Positions 34,962-42,709 of a DNA stretch of 64,000 nucleotides are shown here, piece by piece (position 1 is the first letter of the stretch; each line of letters begins with the position of its first letter). The notes beneath the pieces are model-generated. The model made no database searches, was not told where the DNA came from, and saw nothing but the letters and a program-made list of their open reading frames with translations. Source of the stretch: Bacteroidales bacterium (lineage in GTDB: Bacteria > Bacteroidota > Bacteroidia > Bacteroidales > F082); the NCBI GenBank assembly GCA_017394865.1, contig JAFPWT010000007.1, positions 1-64,000 of the forward strand, read 5' to 3'. The position numbers and the translations under genes are program-made.

Positions 34962-36140
34962 ATGGCTGAACTATTTGGAAAGAGCCAGTCTTCTATCGCA
35001 CGACAAATTGGAATAGTATTCCGAAATGATGGACTGGACGAGAAAAGTAATATGCAAGTTTTGCATAATACTCTTTCAAAATTTAAACCGACAAAAATAT
35101 ACAACCTTGAGGTCGTCATATCGGTGGGTTACCGTGTCAAATCCCAGCGCGGTTTACAACTAAAGCAATGGTTTGAACAATATCTATTGGAAACAAAGAA
35201 GGAATTGACACCATCTGTTACACACAACCAACTCATTGATATTCAAGATAGTTATGGCGAAATTGTCTTGTATCAACCTGATGACGCCATCAGTCTGGAA
35301 GTGCGCATGGGAGACGAAACAGTTTGGTTGACACGGGGTCAAATCATAGAACTTTTTCAATCCAGCAAGGCCAATATCAGCGAGCATATAAAGAACATTT
35401 ATGAGCAGGGGGAGTTGAATTATGAGGCAACTGTTCGGAATTTCCGAACAGTTCAACAGGAAGGTGATAGGATGGTTGAGCGCATACGGACCTATTACAA
35501 TCTAGATGCCATAATCTCTGTAGGATTTAGGGTGAATGCCAGACGAGGTATCAAGTTCCGTCAATGGGCTAACGTCGTCATCAAGAATTACATCATCCGT
35601 GGATATGCCATCAACCAACAATTACTTAATGTGGAACGACACATTGATGCTCGACTCGACAGCCAACAAAGCCAGATCCGACAGATAGAAACGACCCTTT
35701 CCGACCATCAGGAAAAGATCGACTTTTTTGTGCGAACTTCGTTGCCACCGGTTGAAGGGGTCTTTTACGATGGGCAGATTTTCGACGCCCACGTACAAAT
35801 CTCAGGGCTCATAAAACAGGCCAAAAACCGAATTGTGTTGGTTGACAATTATATTGATGAAACAACGTTAACCCTGCTCAACAAACGGGCTGCCAATGTG
35901 GATGCCACCATCTATACTCGTCCGTTGTCGCAACAACAGCAACTCGACGTGCAACGGAACAACCAACAATATTCCCCAGTCACTTTGAATATCTGTCAGA
36001 GAACGCATGACAGATTCCTAATCATCGACGATGATGTATATGCTTTCGGTGCCAGTCTGAAGGATGCGGGAAAGAAACTCTTCGCCTACATCAAGATGGA
36101 AGAAACCTCGGCGGCAGAATTGCTAGGCCTAATCGGGTGA
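34962..36140 (+). CDS. RhuM-type protein with doubled DNA-binding domain and PLD-like C-terminus; N-terminus frameshifted
   Basis: From the internal ATG the frame has 392 residues. Residues 1-80 are an N-terminally cut RhuM-like domain (MAELFGKSQSSIARQI..., YNLEVVISVGYRVKSQRG). Residues about 98-215 are a second, complete copy (EVRMGDETVWLTRGQIIELF, NISEHIKNIYEQGEL, YYNLDAIISVGFRVNARRG). The C-terminal ~120 residues (FDAHVQISGLIKQAKNRIVL, HDRFLIIDDDVYAFGASLKD) look like the phospholipase-D-like tail seen in ORF6N/RhuM proteins. Upstream, the missing part (TVWLTQRQ) is encoded in frame from 34914, and an ATG at 34885 in another frame would join it if one A were added to the AAAA run at 34913-34916. 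So the gene is frameshifted, or starts at 34962. Confidence 0.75.
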   Translation: MAELFGKSQSSIARQIGIVFRNDGLDEKSNMQVLHNTLSKFKPTKIYNLEVVISVGYRVKSQRGLQLKQWFEQYLLETKKELTPSVTHNQLIDIQDSYGEIVLYQPDDAISLEVRMGDETVWLTRGQIIELFQSSKANISEHIKNIYEQGELNYEATVRNFRTVQQEGDRMVERIRTYYNLDAIISVGFRVNARRGIKFRQWANVVIKNYIIRGYAINQQLLNVERHIDARLDSQQSQIRQIETTLSDHQEKIDFFVRTSLPPVEGVFYDGQIFDAHVQISGLIKQAKNRIVLVDNYIDETTLTLLNKRAANVDATIYTRPLSQQQQLDVQRNNQQYSPVTLNICQRTHDRFLIIDDDVYAFGASLKDAGKKLFAYIKMEETSAAELLGLIG

Positions 36141-36200
36141 CAACCGATGTATTTATCTCCAACTCCACATTTTGAGGGAGAATGTGAGAATTCCTGATCA

Positions 36201-36651
36201 TTAAAACACAAAATCTATTCTCAACTGGTTGGTTCGTGCTGATTTCAACGGCAGATAGTAGAACGCGCGGTATTCTTCCCTGCCTTTGATGACATTGACC
36301 AAGCCCAGACTCATCGTGACTTGAACACCCAATCTTTTATAGAATTGATATCCCATCCCGAAATCCACAGACATGTCGAACCGGTTTGGTTGAAGGTAAT
36401 CAGCAAGGCGGCGACCAATGATATAGAACAGCCGTAATAATAGCCTCAGGGGGCCTTATCTGTTGATAATCATCTTTCGTTGCCAGTGAATACCATCCCG
36501 TACCCATGCCCACATGGAAACGAACTCGTAACGGTCGTCTTTCAGCTAACTTTTGAGAATCATCCTGCTCTTGAGCCGCCAACGGAATGGAAACAGCCAA
36601 CAAGAGAGCTGGAAATAAAAGTAAGAAACTAGTTTTAAGGCAACTTCTCAT
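36201..36651 (-). pseudogene. Decayed outer-membrane beta-barrel protein gene
   Basis: The 5' part (36651 down to about 36430) encodes a signal peptide (MRSCLKTSFLLLFPALLLAV...) and RVRFHVGMGTGWYSLATKDDY. The frame is then lost and closes at 36400. In another frame, from about 36440 to a TAA at 36203-36201, the sequence reads LADYLQPNRFDMSVDFGMGY, QFYKRLGVQVTMSLGLVNVI, and ends NQLRIDFVF, a typical barrel C-terminus with terminal Phe. The two parts together are much shorter than a normal barrel of this type, so an internal deletion plus a frameshift is the simplest explanation. It lies just outside the 3' end of cassette B. Confidence 0.75.
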
Positions 36652-36732
36652 AATATATTTAGATGGAAAGGTTTTAACATTTAATTCAGATTACAAGTTA
36701 GTATTAACAATAGGATTTTGTCTTTTCCAGAA

Positions 36733-36790
36733 AAAGTTGCCGGACGAGGTTGGGTGGCGCACTCCCGCGCGCACCCCGACCAGCAACTTT
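36733..36790 (-). terminator. Cassette B terminator hairpin
   Basis: AAAGTTGC (36733-36740) pairs perfectly with GCAACTTT (36783-36790), with further inner pairing of GGGTGGCGC (36752-36760) and GCGCACCC. On the minus strand the stem is followed by TTTTTC. It lies about 40 bases past the stop of lipoprotein Z'-B. Confidence 0.75.
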
Positions 36791-36829
36791 CTCGCCCATG
36801 CCCGTGCCAGTAACGAACAAGAGTTAGTT

Positions 36830-38134
36830 CTAGGGTGCAGAACGCACTGGACGGACAGTATCGCCGTAGCGCCGGTCGCCGTGGTAGCCCACACCGTAGT
36901 AACCCGAATCGATGTAGAAGTACCAAGCGCTGTTCGGCCAGTCGGTGTAGAGCGAACTCGACCAGTAGTAACCCTTACTGCCTGCGTAGTGGGGCTCATC
37001 GTTCCATTGGTCACCAGCGGCGGGCAGGAAGAGACTGTTGCCGTTGCTCGCAGTGAAGCGGCGCCCGTTAACACCATTCTGAGTCGTCCAAGTGCAAGTG
37101 GTGTTCTGATAAAGTTCCGTCCATTCGGCATCGGTTGGCATGCGCCATCCATTGCCCCAGTTGACCGTGGCGGCATCATCTTCGGGTAGCAAAGAGGTCA
37201 GGTCATCAGTGAATCCGTTGTAGCCTGAACTGGCATCATTGCAGTATTTGGTCAACTGGTTGATGTCTCCGTTGCAATATTTGTACGTGCTCCAGTTGTA
37301 AGTGGTCTTCGGCGTAGTCTCTCCCCATGCGAAATAATCGCCGTATTCCTCAGGGGCGTTGGCACCCACATTGCAGGTAGCCCAAAGCGTCCCACTCGGC
37401 AGGCCAAGATCAACGTATTCGTGTTCACCAGAGCCGCCACCTTGAAGCGTAGTAAACTCAATATCTTGCCCATACGCTGCGCCTGCCACATTGGTAGCAT
37501 AGGCGCGAACATGATAAGTGGTATTGGCTTCCAAATTAGTCATTGATGCAAAAAAATGACCAATTCCAGCACCAACGGCAACATGGCTGTCATCCAAAGT
37601 AGGATTAGCGTTTGTACTCCAGCAAATACCAAACTCAGTTACTGTCGCACCACCGTCATTGATCACATCACCTCCGCATCGAGCGGAATTTGCTGTTATC
37701 TCCGACACTTCCGCTGTGGTGACTGTGGGCAATTCAGCGACAGGTGGTTCCGGCGCATCAATAACCTGTGTATGGAAAGTCTTCTGCGGCGTATTGAAGG
37801 CATCCCCGCCATTTGGATATAGCTCATAGTAGTACCAATAAAGCGTGTCCTTCAACAGGTCGTTGAGTGTAAGTTCAAACAAGGTTTCATTCTTTGTCAT
37901 TTCGGCGGCGGCAAACTGCTGGGCGCTGCCGTTGGCATTGGCTGGACAATAACGAAACACCACTTTGCTAAACTCCGAAATATCCGCTGGTATGTATTTC
38001 ACATGGACATCCTTCATGCCCACCGTTACGAGTTCGTCATTGCCATCCCCAATTTCAGGATGGACTTCTTTGCTCTTGGTGCAGGAAATCATCGCCACCA
38101 AGATACATGCTAATATGATTGATAGTCTTTTCAT
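36830..38134 (-). CDS. Surface lipoprotein Z'-B: one fibronectin-like repeat plus FISUMP domain
   Basis: A 434-residue lipoprotein (MKRLSIILACILVAMISC, lipobox MISC). An N-terminal Ig-like segment (about 25-125) is followed by one fibronectin-like repeat (about 135-230: VINDGGATVTEFGICWSTNANPT, NTTYHVRAYATN). The C-terminal domain begins EYVDLGLPSGTLWATCNVGA and continues YFAWGETTPK, WGNGWRMPTDAEWTELY, GYYWSSSLY and ends GDTVRPVRSAP. That is the classic Fib_succ_major/DUF1566 lectin-fold signature and is different from the C-terminal domain of Z-A, Z'-A and Z-B. The start overlaps the stop of Z-B by four bases (ATGA). Confidence 0.86.
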   Translation of the reverse strand: MKRLSIILACILVAMISCTKSKEVHPEIGDGNDELVTVGMKDVHVKYIPADISEFSKVVFRYCPANANGSAQQFAAAEMTKNETLFELTLNDLLKDTLYWYYYELYPNGGDAFNTPQKTFHTQVIDAPEPPVAELPTVTTAEVSEITANSARCGGDVINDGGATVTEFGICWSTNANPTLDDSHVAVGAGIGHFFASMTNLEANTTYHVRAYATNVAGAAYGQDIEFTTLQGGGSGEHEYVDLGLPSGTLWATCNVGANAPEEYGDYFAWGETTPKTTYNWSTYKYCNGDINQLTKYCNDASSGYNGFTDDLTSLLPEDDAATVNWGNGWRMPTDAEWTELYQNTTCTWTTQNGVNGRRFTASNGNSLFLPAAGDQWNDEPHYAGSKGYYWSSSLYTDWPNSAWYFYIDSGYYGVGYHGDRRYGDTVRPVRSAP

Positions 38135-39735
38135 TTTGTTTTATTTTGAGGGACTATATCTTGGACGAGACGGACAGAATGTCCATAACAACGATCTGAA
38201 TGCCATAATACGTCAAGAGTATACTCTTGTGCATCTTCCGCAAAAACAATACTATATGCACCATAATAACTAAAGCAAGTAGCTGACCAATAGCCACCAA
38301 ATGTATTCCAACTGACCATCCAAGTCCCACGACGACCAAGTGCAGCGGGAAAGAATATAGCACCTGCATCCTCTAATGTATTCCATTGGTCTAAACTTAT
38401 CACATTACTACTGAAACTTACTCCGCTTTGGTTAGGGCAGTTTGGATTATAGGTACTTGTACTCCAATTGTCAGGGAATAAAACTACACCATTAATTATT
38501 CCATAGTCTGGAATTGTTATCTGGGCCTTTGCATAGCGTATGTCCGAAATGATGTTACGATTGTTAATTACATGATACCATTCCTCTCCCGTCAAAACAC
38601 GCCATTGGTGGTTTTGGTTGCCTCCATTGCTCATTGAATTGTAATAGCCCCAGTCGTAATTAGCCGAACCATCAGTCAAGTTGGATGAAGTTTCGTTCGT
38701 CGAAGGTCCATAACCATAAAAATTATAAATCATTGTGGTATCATATGTTTCAGAAATAGACCATGGCTGATAGTTCACATTGTATGGATCGCTTGGATTA
38801 TGATAGCCGCTTGTTCCCCATCCGAATAAATCTATCCAACCAGTATAAGATGACGAAATCTGTTGGTTATTGCATTTTACTTCATTCTCAAACACTGTAC
38901 CATATGTTGCATTACCAACAAAATCCCATTGATGTTCCGCAAACCTCCAAGTATTCGTAGAAGCCTGATATTGTAAATTCCCTTGCGAGAAATACACCTG
39001 GTCGCCATTCTCGTTGATGGTAAACAAGCCGTTGATGGCTCCTTCGGGAGCCCCACTACCGCCACCGACAATTGTTGTGAATTCCTTATCCAAACCGTAA
39101 GCAGTGCCCTTCTCATTGGTGGCATAGGCACGAACATGATAGGTGGTATTTGAGTCCAGATTATCCATTGCTGCGGTGAAAGTACCTGTTCCAGCTCCCG
39201 ATGCAATGTGGTTGTCGTTCAATGTTGGATTCGCATTAGTGCTCCAGCAGATACCACGCTCGGTCACTTCGGTGCCACCGTCATTAGTGACTTCGCCGCC
39301 ACCCTTGGCGGAATTTGTGGTAATTTCGGTTACCTCGGCGGTCACTACGGTAGGCAAGGTTACTGTCGTTGACGAAGCCTCTGTCTTGAAAGCCTTCACC
39401 GCTGACTTCATGGAATTGAAACCATTAACAAACTCATAGTAATAGCTGTAAGTAGTGTTCTCCTTTAAGCCCGTAAGTTCCACATAGAGGGTTTTCTGAA
39501 CCACGCTCATCTCGGCGACATTCATGTCGACCGCATCCTCACCTTCGCCGTAATAAAGGAAAGCTTTCTTAAGAGTGGCGATGTATTCGTAATCACACTG
39601 AATGGTGGCCGTGGTGGGGCCTACGGTGATTAGGTCACGCTCCACGTCAACGTATTCCTTGTTTACTTCGGGGACTTTCTTGCAGGCAGCCATAGCCACC
39701 AACAAAGCCAGTATCAATATGCTTATCTTTTTCAT
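38131..39735 (-). CDS. Surface lipoprotein Z-B: one fibronectin-like repeat plus lectin-like domain
   Basis: A 534-residue lipoprotein (MKKISILILALLVAMAAC, lipobox MAAC, then KK). The start is 39735, with earlier in-frame codons discarded because they overlap gene Y-B. It has an N-terminal Ig-like segment, one fibronectin-like repeat (about 125-225: VTNDGGTEVTERGICWSTNANPT, NTTYHVRAYATNEKG), and a C-terminal lectin-like domain matching Z-A (QVYFSQGNLQYQASTNTWRF, GWIDLFGWGTSGY, SNGGNQNHQWRVL, GHSVRLVQ). Lower G+C in the C-terminal half than in the neighbouring X and Y genes hints at exchange. Coupled to Z'-B by ATGA. Confidence 0.84.
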   Translation of the reverse strand: MKKISILILALLVAMAACKKVPEVNKEYVDVERDLITVGPTTATIQCDYEYIATLKKAFLYYGEGEDAVDMNVAEMSVVQKTLYVELTGLKENTTYSYYYEFVNGFNSMKSAVKAFKTEASSTTVTLPTVVTAEVTEITTNSAKGGGEVTNDGGTEVTERGICWSTNANPTLNDNHIASGAGTGTFTAAMDNLDSNTTYHVRAYATNEKGTAYGLDKEFTTIVGGGSGAPEGAINGLFTINENGDQVYFSQGNLQYQASTNTWRFAEHQWDFVGNATYGTVFENEVKCNNQQISSSYTGWIDLFGWGTSGYHNPSDPYNVNYQPWSISETYDTTMIYNFYGYGPSTNETSSNLTDGSANYDWGYYNSMSNGGNQNHQWRVLTGEEWYHVINNRNIISDIRYAKAQITIPDYGIINGVVLFPDNWSTSTYNPNCPNQSGVSFSSNVISLDQWNTLEDAGAIFFPAALGRRGTWMVSWNTFGGYWSATCFSYYGAYSIVFAEDAQEYTLDVLWHSDRCYGHSVRLVQDIVPQNKTK

Positions 39736-39748
39736 GATCATTCGGTTT

Positions 39749-40579
39749 TTAACGGTTCTCAAAACTATATCCCAGTCCAATCTTACCTTCGAAAATCTTG
39801 AAGTTGGTGGTCACGGCATCCAGCGAGAGGACGAAGCCGCCGAAGCGGAACATCAAGCCTGCCGACACGTCCACGCCCACGGCAGAATAACCACCATTAC
39901 GCACCCAGCGGTCGTCGAGGGTCTTCCATGACAGCGAGCGGTTACCAAAGCCCAAACCAGCTTTGAGGTACATGACATCGTTCAAGCACATCACGCCACC
40001 CCCCATGATGGATAGGGCGGTGTGGGCGTATTCGTCCTTGTAGAACGGAAGGTCCTCACCGACAAAACCGTTCTCGTCGCTGGTAGCCGCAGGAAACAAT
40101 CCCCCGAAATGAAAGCCGCTCATCACCGAGGCAAACCATCCATATTTCTCAACTTGACCGATGGTAAAGCCCACCGAGGGATTCTGGGTGTTGGTATAGG
40201 CTCCGTTCAAGGTGACGAAAGTGATGTTAGGTATCCGTTTGATTTTCGGCTGTTGCTTTTCCTCTGTGATAAACTTGAAACGGATTTCGGGATAATCGCC
40301 GTAGCCCAAATCCTTGAAAGCCTGCCAACGAATGGTTTTGTTCTTTCCTGCAGGAATGACCTTGTTGACCATACCCGACACCTTCATTGTGTCGGTATAA
40401 TTCTGTCCGTCGTCGATGGATATGAGCAGCTTCACATCGGAACGAACACTGAGGTCGTATTTGATGGTCACCATCTTGTCCTCCTGTTTGGCTCGGATAT
40501 TCGTCACATGGTCCTGCGCCATGAGGGCCTGCGCTCCCATGAGCAGCAGGATGGTCGCTAGTATTATTCTCGTCTTCAT
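39749..40579 (-). CDS. Cassette B gene Y: Ig-like domain plus probable outer-membrane barrel
   Basis: A 276-residue exported protein (MKTRIILATILLLMGAQALMA). Its N-terminal Ig-like domain (DHVTNIRAKQEDKMVTIKYDL, LISIDDGQNYTDTMKV, TIRWQAFKDLGYGDYPEIRF) is close to Y-A, but the strand-rich C-terminal ~170 residues (VGFTIGQVEKYGWFASVMSGF, YLKAGLGFGNRSLSW, FEGKIGLGYSFENR) share only short barrel-like signatures with it. The ATG overlaps the stop of gene X-B by four bases, and lipoprotein Z-B starts 13 bases after its stop. Confidence 0.75.
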   Translation of the reverse strand: MKTRIILATILLLMGAQALMAQDHVTNIRAKQEDKMVTIKYDLSVRSDVKLLISIDDGQNYTDTMKVSGMVNKVIPAGKNKTIRWQAFKDLGYGDYPEIRFKFITEEKQQPKIKRIPNITFVTLNGAYTNTQNPSVGFTIGQVEKYGWFASVMSGFHFGGLFPAATSDENGFVGEDLPFYKDEYAHTALSIMGGGVMCLNDVMYLKAGLGFGNRSLSWKTLDDRWVRNGGYSAVGVDVSAGLMFRFGGFVLSLDAVTTNFKIFEGKIGLGYSFENR

Positions 40580-41349
40580 GGCTTCACAGGTTTTTCCGGT
40601 TCAACATCTTTGAATGCATCGTGGATGGTCATCTCCACCGAAACGCGGCGGTAGCCTCCACCCTTCTCTTTGTTCTCCACCGCAAAGCTCGCAAACGTAT
40701 TCTCTGTGTGCTTCAGCGGCTCCACTTCCGTTTTCAGGAAATGCTCCACACCCTGGGTGCGCAGGAAGGCCAGCTGACCGTTGGTGGTCACGCCTGTCTT
40801 CTGCGTCACCGTCATCTTGTAGGGTGCACCGTTCAGCGTGATGGCCTTGTCGGTGAAGTCGCCGTACTCGCCCTGGTAGGCAATCTTCGAGCGTATGGGC
40901 GTGCCGTCGGTGGCACCTGTGATCTTCACATCCACCTTGGCACCTTGTTTCAGGAACTCCAAGAGGTCATTCTCCATCTTGTTCTTGAGGAAGTTGCACA
41001 TCAGCATACAAGCGTTGGAGTTCTGGATGGTGTACTTGCCAAGGGCATAGTCATCGGCCGCATCGGCCACAACGAGGGTCTCGTAGGCCACAGCGATGAC
41101 GAGGTTGTCGTCTTGGACATCGGTCTGAACCTCGATCTTCACGTTGTCGGAGATCAGCCCTTCTCTCATTTGTTCAAGCTCTTCCTGCCAGTTGCGCTGG
41201 CGCTCCTCGTTGTCCTGTTGGATCTGTTCTTTTGTCTGTTCCTTTTTCAGGTACTGGTAGTGGAAACGTTCTGAGACCGTTTCCACCGTCTGGCCGAAAC
41301 AAAGCACAGACAGCAGGGCAAGACATGTTAGGAATAAAAATCTTTTCAT
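40576..41349 (-). CDS. Cassette B gene X: exported protein of unknown function
   Basis: A 257-residue protein, not recognised, with signal peptide MKRFLFLTCLALLSVLCFGQ. The signal peptide differs freely from that of X-A, while the mature protein is about 94 % identical with the same length (roughly 13-15 scattered substitutions counted by eye). The layout is the same: a charged N-terminal helix, a beta region, an SNACMLMCNFL helix with two Cys, and the C-terminal GGGYRRVSVEMTIHDAF segment. Start 41349 was preferred because upstream in-frame codons fall in the leader. Confidence 0.78.
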   Translation of the reverse strand: MKRFLFLTCLALLSVLCFGQTVETVSERFHYQYLKKEQTKEQIQQDNEERQRNWQEELEQMREGLISDNVKIEVQTDVQDDNLVIAVAYETLVVADAADDYALGKYTIQNSNACMLMCNFLKNKMENDLLEFLKQGAKVDVKITGATDGTPIRSKIAYQGEYGDFTDKAITLNGAPYKMTVTQKTGVTTNGQLAFLRTQGVEHFLKTEVEPLKHTENTFASFAVENKEKGGGYRRVSVEMTIHDAFKDVEPEKPVKP

Positions 41350-41438
41350 ATTGCGCGTTTTTTTGAAACATTTCACTTTTTCCGTTACATACAAAAAGAA
41401 AGCGGGGTATCTTTCCTCACTTGTCGCTTCGTTAGGTC

Positions 41439-41597
41439 CTAGGAAACCTCTCCAATAACAAGCATGTCAGATACCCACGCTTTAATACGTGGGCCTCTAC
41501 CTTTGCTTTGTTTTCGATTGGAGTTATTGAATTTCCTAGGTTCAACGAAACCAAAAACAAGCGTTGGCAAACGCCTTCTTCTCAATATGTAGGCCAT
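41439..41597 (-). CDS. Small basic leader ORF, copy B (52 residues)
   Basis: Same 52-residue peptide as in leader A (MAYILRRRRLP... to ...VIGEVS), identical at every residue, with one synonymous third-position change. It is too short to be found by ordinary gene calling. Its stop codon lies 89 bases before the ATG of gene X-B and inside the closing stem of the predicted fold, so its translation would open the stem. Confidence 0.5.
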   Translation of the reverse strand: MAYILRRRRLPTLVFGFVEPRKFNNSNRKQSKGRGPRIKAWVSDMLVIGEVS

Positions 41598-41619
41598 GCT
41601 TTTTTAAGGCATGACGGGA

Positions 41620-41627
41620 CAAAGATA
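41620..41627 (-). promoter_or_regulatory. -7 element for cassette B
   Basis: Minus-strand TATCTTTG at the outer edge of leader B, in the same position as in leader A, though the two inner bases differ (AT/AC). Confidence 0.7.
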
Positions 41628-41702
41628 AAACTTCTTTCTGGAAAAAACAAATTAAGATAGATCAAAAACAACTTCTATTTTTTTGACTAAACTCAGTATA
41701 CC

Positions 41703-41821
41703 TTATATTAATTAATACATTTTATTAATTTTATAATACTAAATCCAATAAAATAATTCAAAAAATACTTGCGAAGTATAATTTATTAATTTATCTTTGC
41801 AGAAATTTTAAAACAGAAACC
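41703..41821 (+). repeat. Duplicated upstream region of nuclease gene, copy 2
   Basis: Counterpart of 28179-28298: the same A/T-rich block, a -33-like CTTG at 41768-41771 and a -7 element 20 bp later. Sequence from 41628 to 41702 is A/T rich and holds nothing recognised. Confidence 0.85.
41792..41799 (+). promoter_or_regulatory. -7 element for Rpn nuclease 2
   Basis: TATCTTTG, 22 bases before the ATG at 41822. Confidence 0.75.
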
Positions 41822-42673
41822 ATGGAAAAAGACAGCAACTGCATCCGCTTCGACTGGGCGGCAAAATACATCCTCCGCGACAAAGCCGACTTCATCATCC
41901 TCGAAGGGTTTGTTTCAGCCATCCTGGACGAGAAGATCACCATCACCGAGCTCCTGGAAAGCGAAAGCAACCAAAAAGAAAAAGACGACAAATACAACCG
42001 CGTTGATATCAAGGCAAAAAACGGCAAGGGCGATATCATCCTTATCGAGATCCAGCAAAGCACCGAACACTATTTCCTTCAGCGTGTCCTCTTCGGCATG
42101 GCCAAAACCATTACCGAACACTTCAAGCTTGGCGAACACTATAACAACGTGAAGAAAGTCTATTCTATCAACATCCTCTATTTCGACTTTGGCAAAGGAG
42201 ACGACTACCTCTACCACGGGTATAACACGCTTGTAGGAGTCAACACAGGCGACCAACTCAAAGTCACCGCCACAGAGCGTCAGGGCATTAAGACCTTCCT
42301 CTCCGAGAAAATCTTCCCCGAGTATTACATTCTCAGAGTTGAAAAGTTCGACAAAGAAGAGGCACATTCTGCCCGCGAAGAATGGATGCGCTACCTGAAT
42401 TGCGGCTATATCGATCCAAACACCACAGTACACGGCCTACACGAGGCATATGAAAGATTGCAGGAGTTGAAGATGACCGTTGGGGAACGCAAAGCCTATG
42501 AGAAACACCTGGAAAACATTTCGTATCAGATCAGCGTGCTTGACTCGGCTCGAATCGACGGGCGAATCGAAGGACGGGCTGAAGGAAAAAACGAAGCGTA
42601 CGAGGAAATCATAGAGCGCATGCGCAAAGCTGGTCTCGACGAAGAAACCATCCGACAAATTACAAGAACTTAA
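41822..42673 (+). CDS. Rpn family recombination-promoting nuclease / putative transposase (copy 2)
   Basis: A 283-residue paralogue of the gene at 28299, colinear throughout. The nuclease core is intact: FDWAAKYILRDKADF, RVDIKAKNGKGDIILIEIQQS. The middle region has the same EYYILRVEKFDKEEAH and LNCGYIDP segments. The C-terminus (GRIEGRAEGKNEAYEEIIERMRKAGL..., ending TIRQITRT) has two RxEG units instead of five. No inverted repeats or target-site duplications were found around either copy, so neither looks like part of a complete transposon. Confidence 0.9.
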   Translation: MEKDSNCIRFDWAAKYILRDKADFIILEGFVSAILDEKITITELLESESNQKEKDDKYNRVDIKAKNGKGDIILIEIQQSTEHYFLQRVLFGMAKTITEHFKLGEHYNNVKKVYSINILYFDFGKGDDYLYHGYNTLVGVNTGDQLKVTATERQGIKTFLSEKIFPEYYILRVEKFDKEEAHSAREEWMRYLNCGYIDPNTTVHGLHEAYERLQELKMTVGERKAYEKHLENISYQISVLDSARIDGRIEGRAEGKNEAYEEIIERMRKAGLDEETIRQITRT

Positions 42674-42685
42674 CCGCCTTTTTTA

Positions 42686-42693
42686 TACCTTTG
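42686..42693 (+). promoter_or_regulatory. -7 element for folP-cdaA
   Basis: TACCTTTG, 16 bases before the folP ATG. Confidence 0.7.
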
Positions 42694-42709
42694 CGGCAAA
42701 ATCGCAAAT

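Larger units (their letters stand above)
41365..41627 (-). other. Conserved leader element, copy B
   Basis: The second copy of the leader, aligned with 34593-34853 with one 2-base indel near the promoter end and about a dozen substitutions. The same pairs are kept: CCTAGGAAA (41438-41446) with TTTCCTAGG (41532-41540), CAATAAC (41453-41459) with GTTATTG (41523-41529), CCCACG (41474-41479) with CGTGGG (41488-41493). Seven substitutions fall in about 30 bp just beyond the small ORF's stop. Outside this element and the flanking genes the two intergenic regions are unrelated. Confidence 0.8.

Noticed and set aside
36587-37189. A 200-codon plus-strand frame across the end of Z'-B
   Set aside because: Antisense to a well-supported lipoprotein gene and its terminator; composition (Val/Thr/Arg rich) is that of a shadow frame.
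29856-39735. A complete diversity-generating retroelement
   Set aside because: No reverse transcriptase with a YxDD-type motif, accessory protein or near-copy template repeat is encoded in the window.
28299-42673. A composite transposon with Rpn genes as ends
   Set aside because: No terminal inverted repeats, target-site duplications or transposase with a DDE/HUH signature were found; the repeats next to the two genes are in the same orientation and end at their ATGs.
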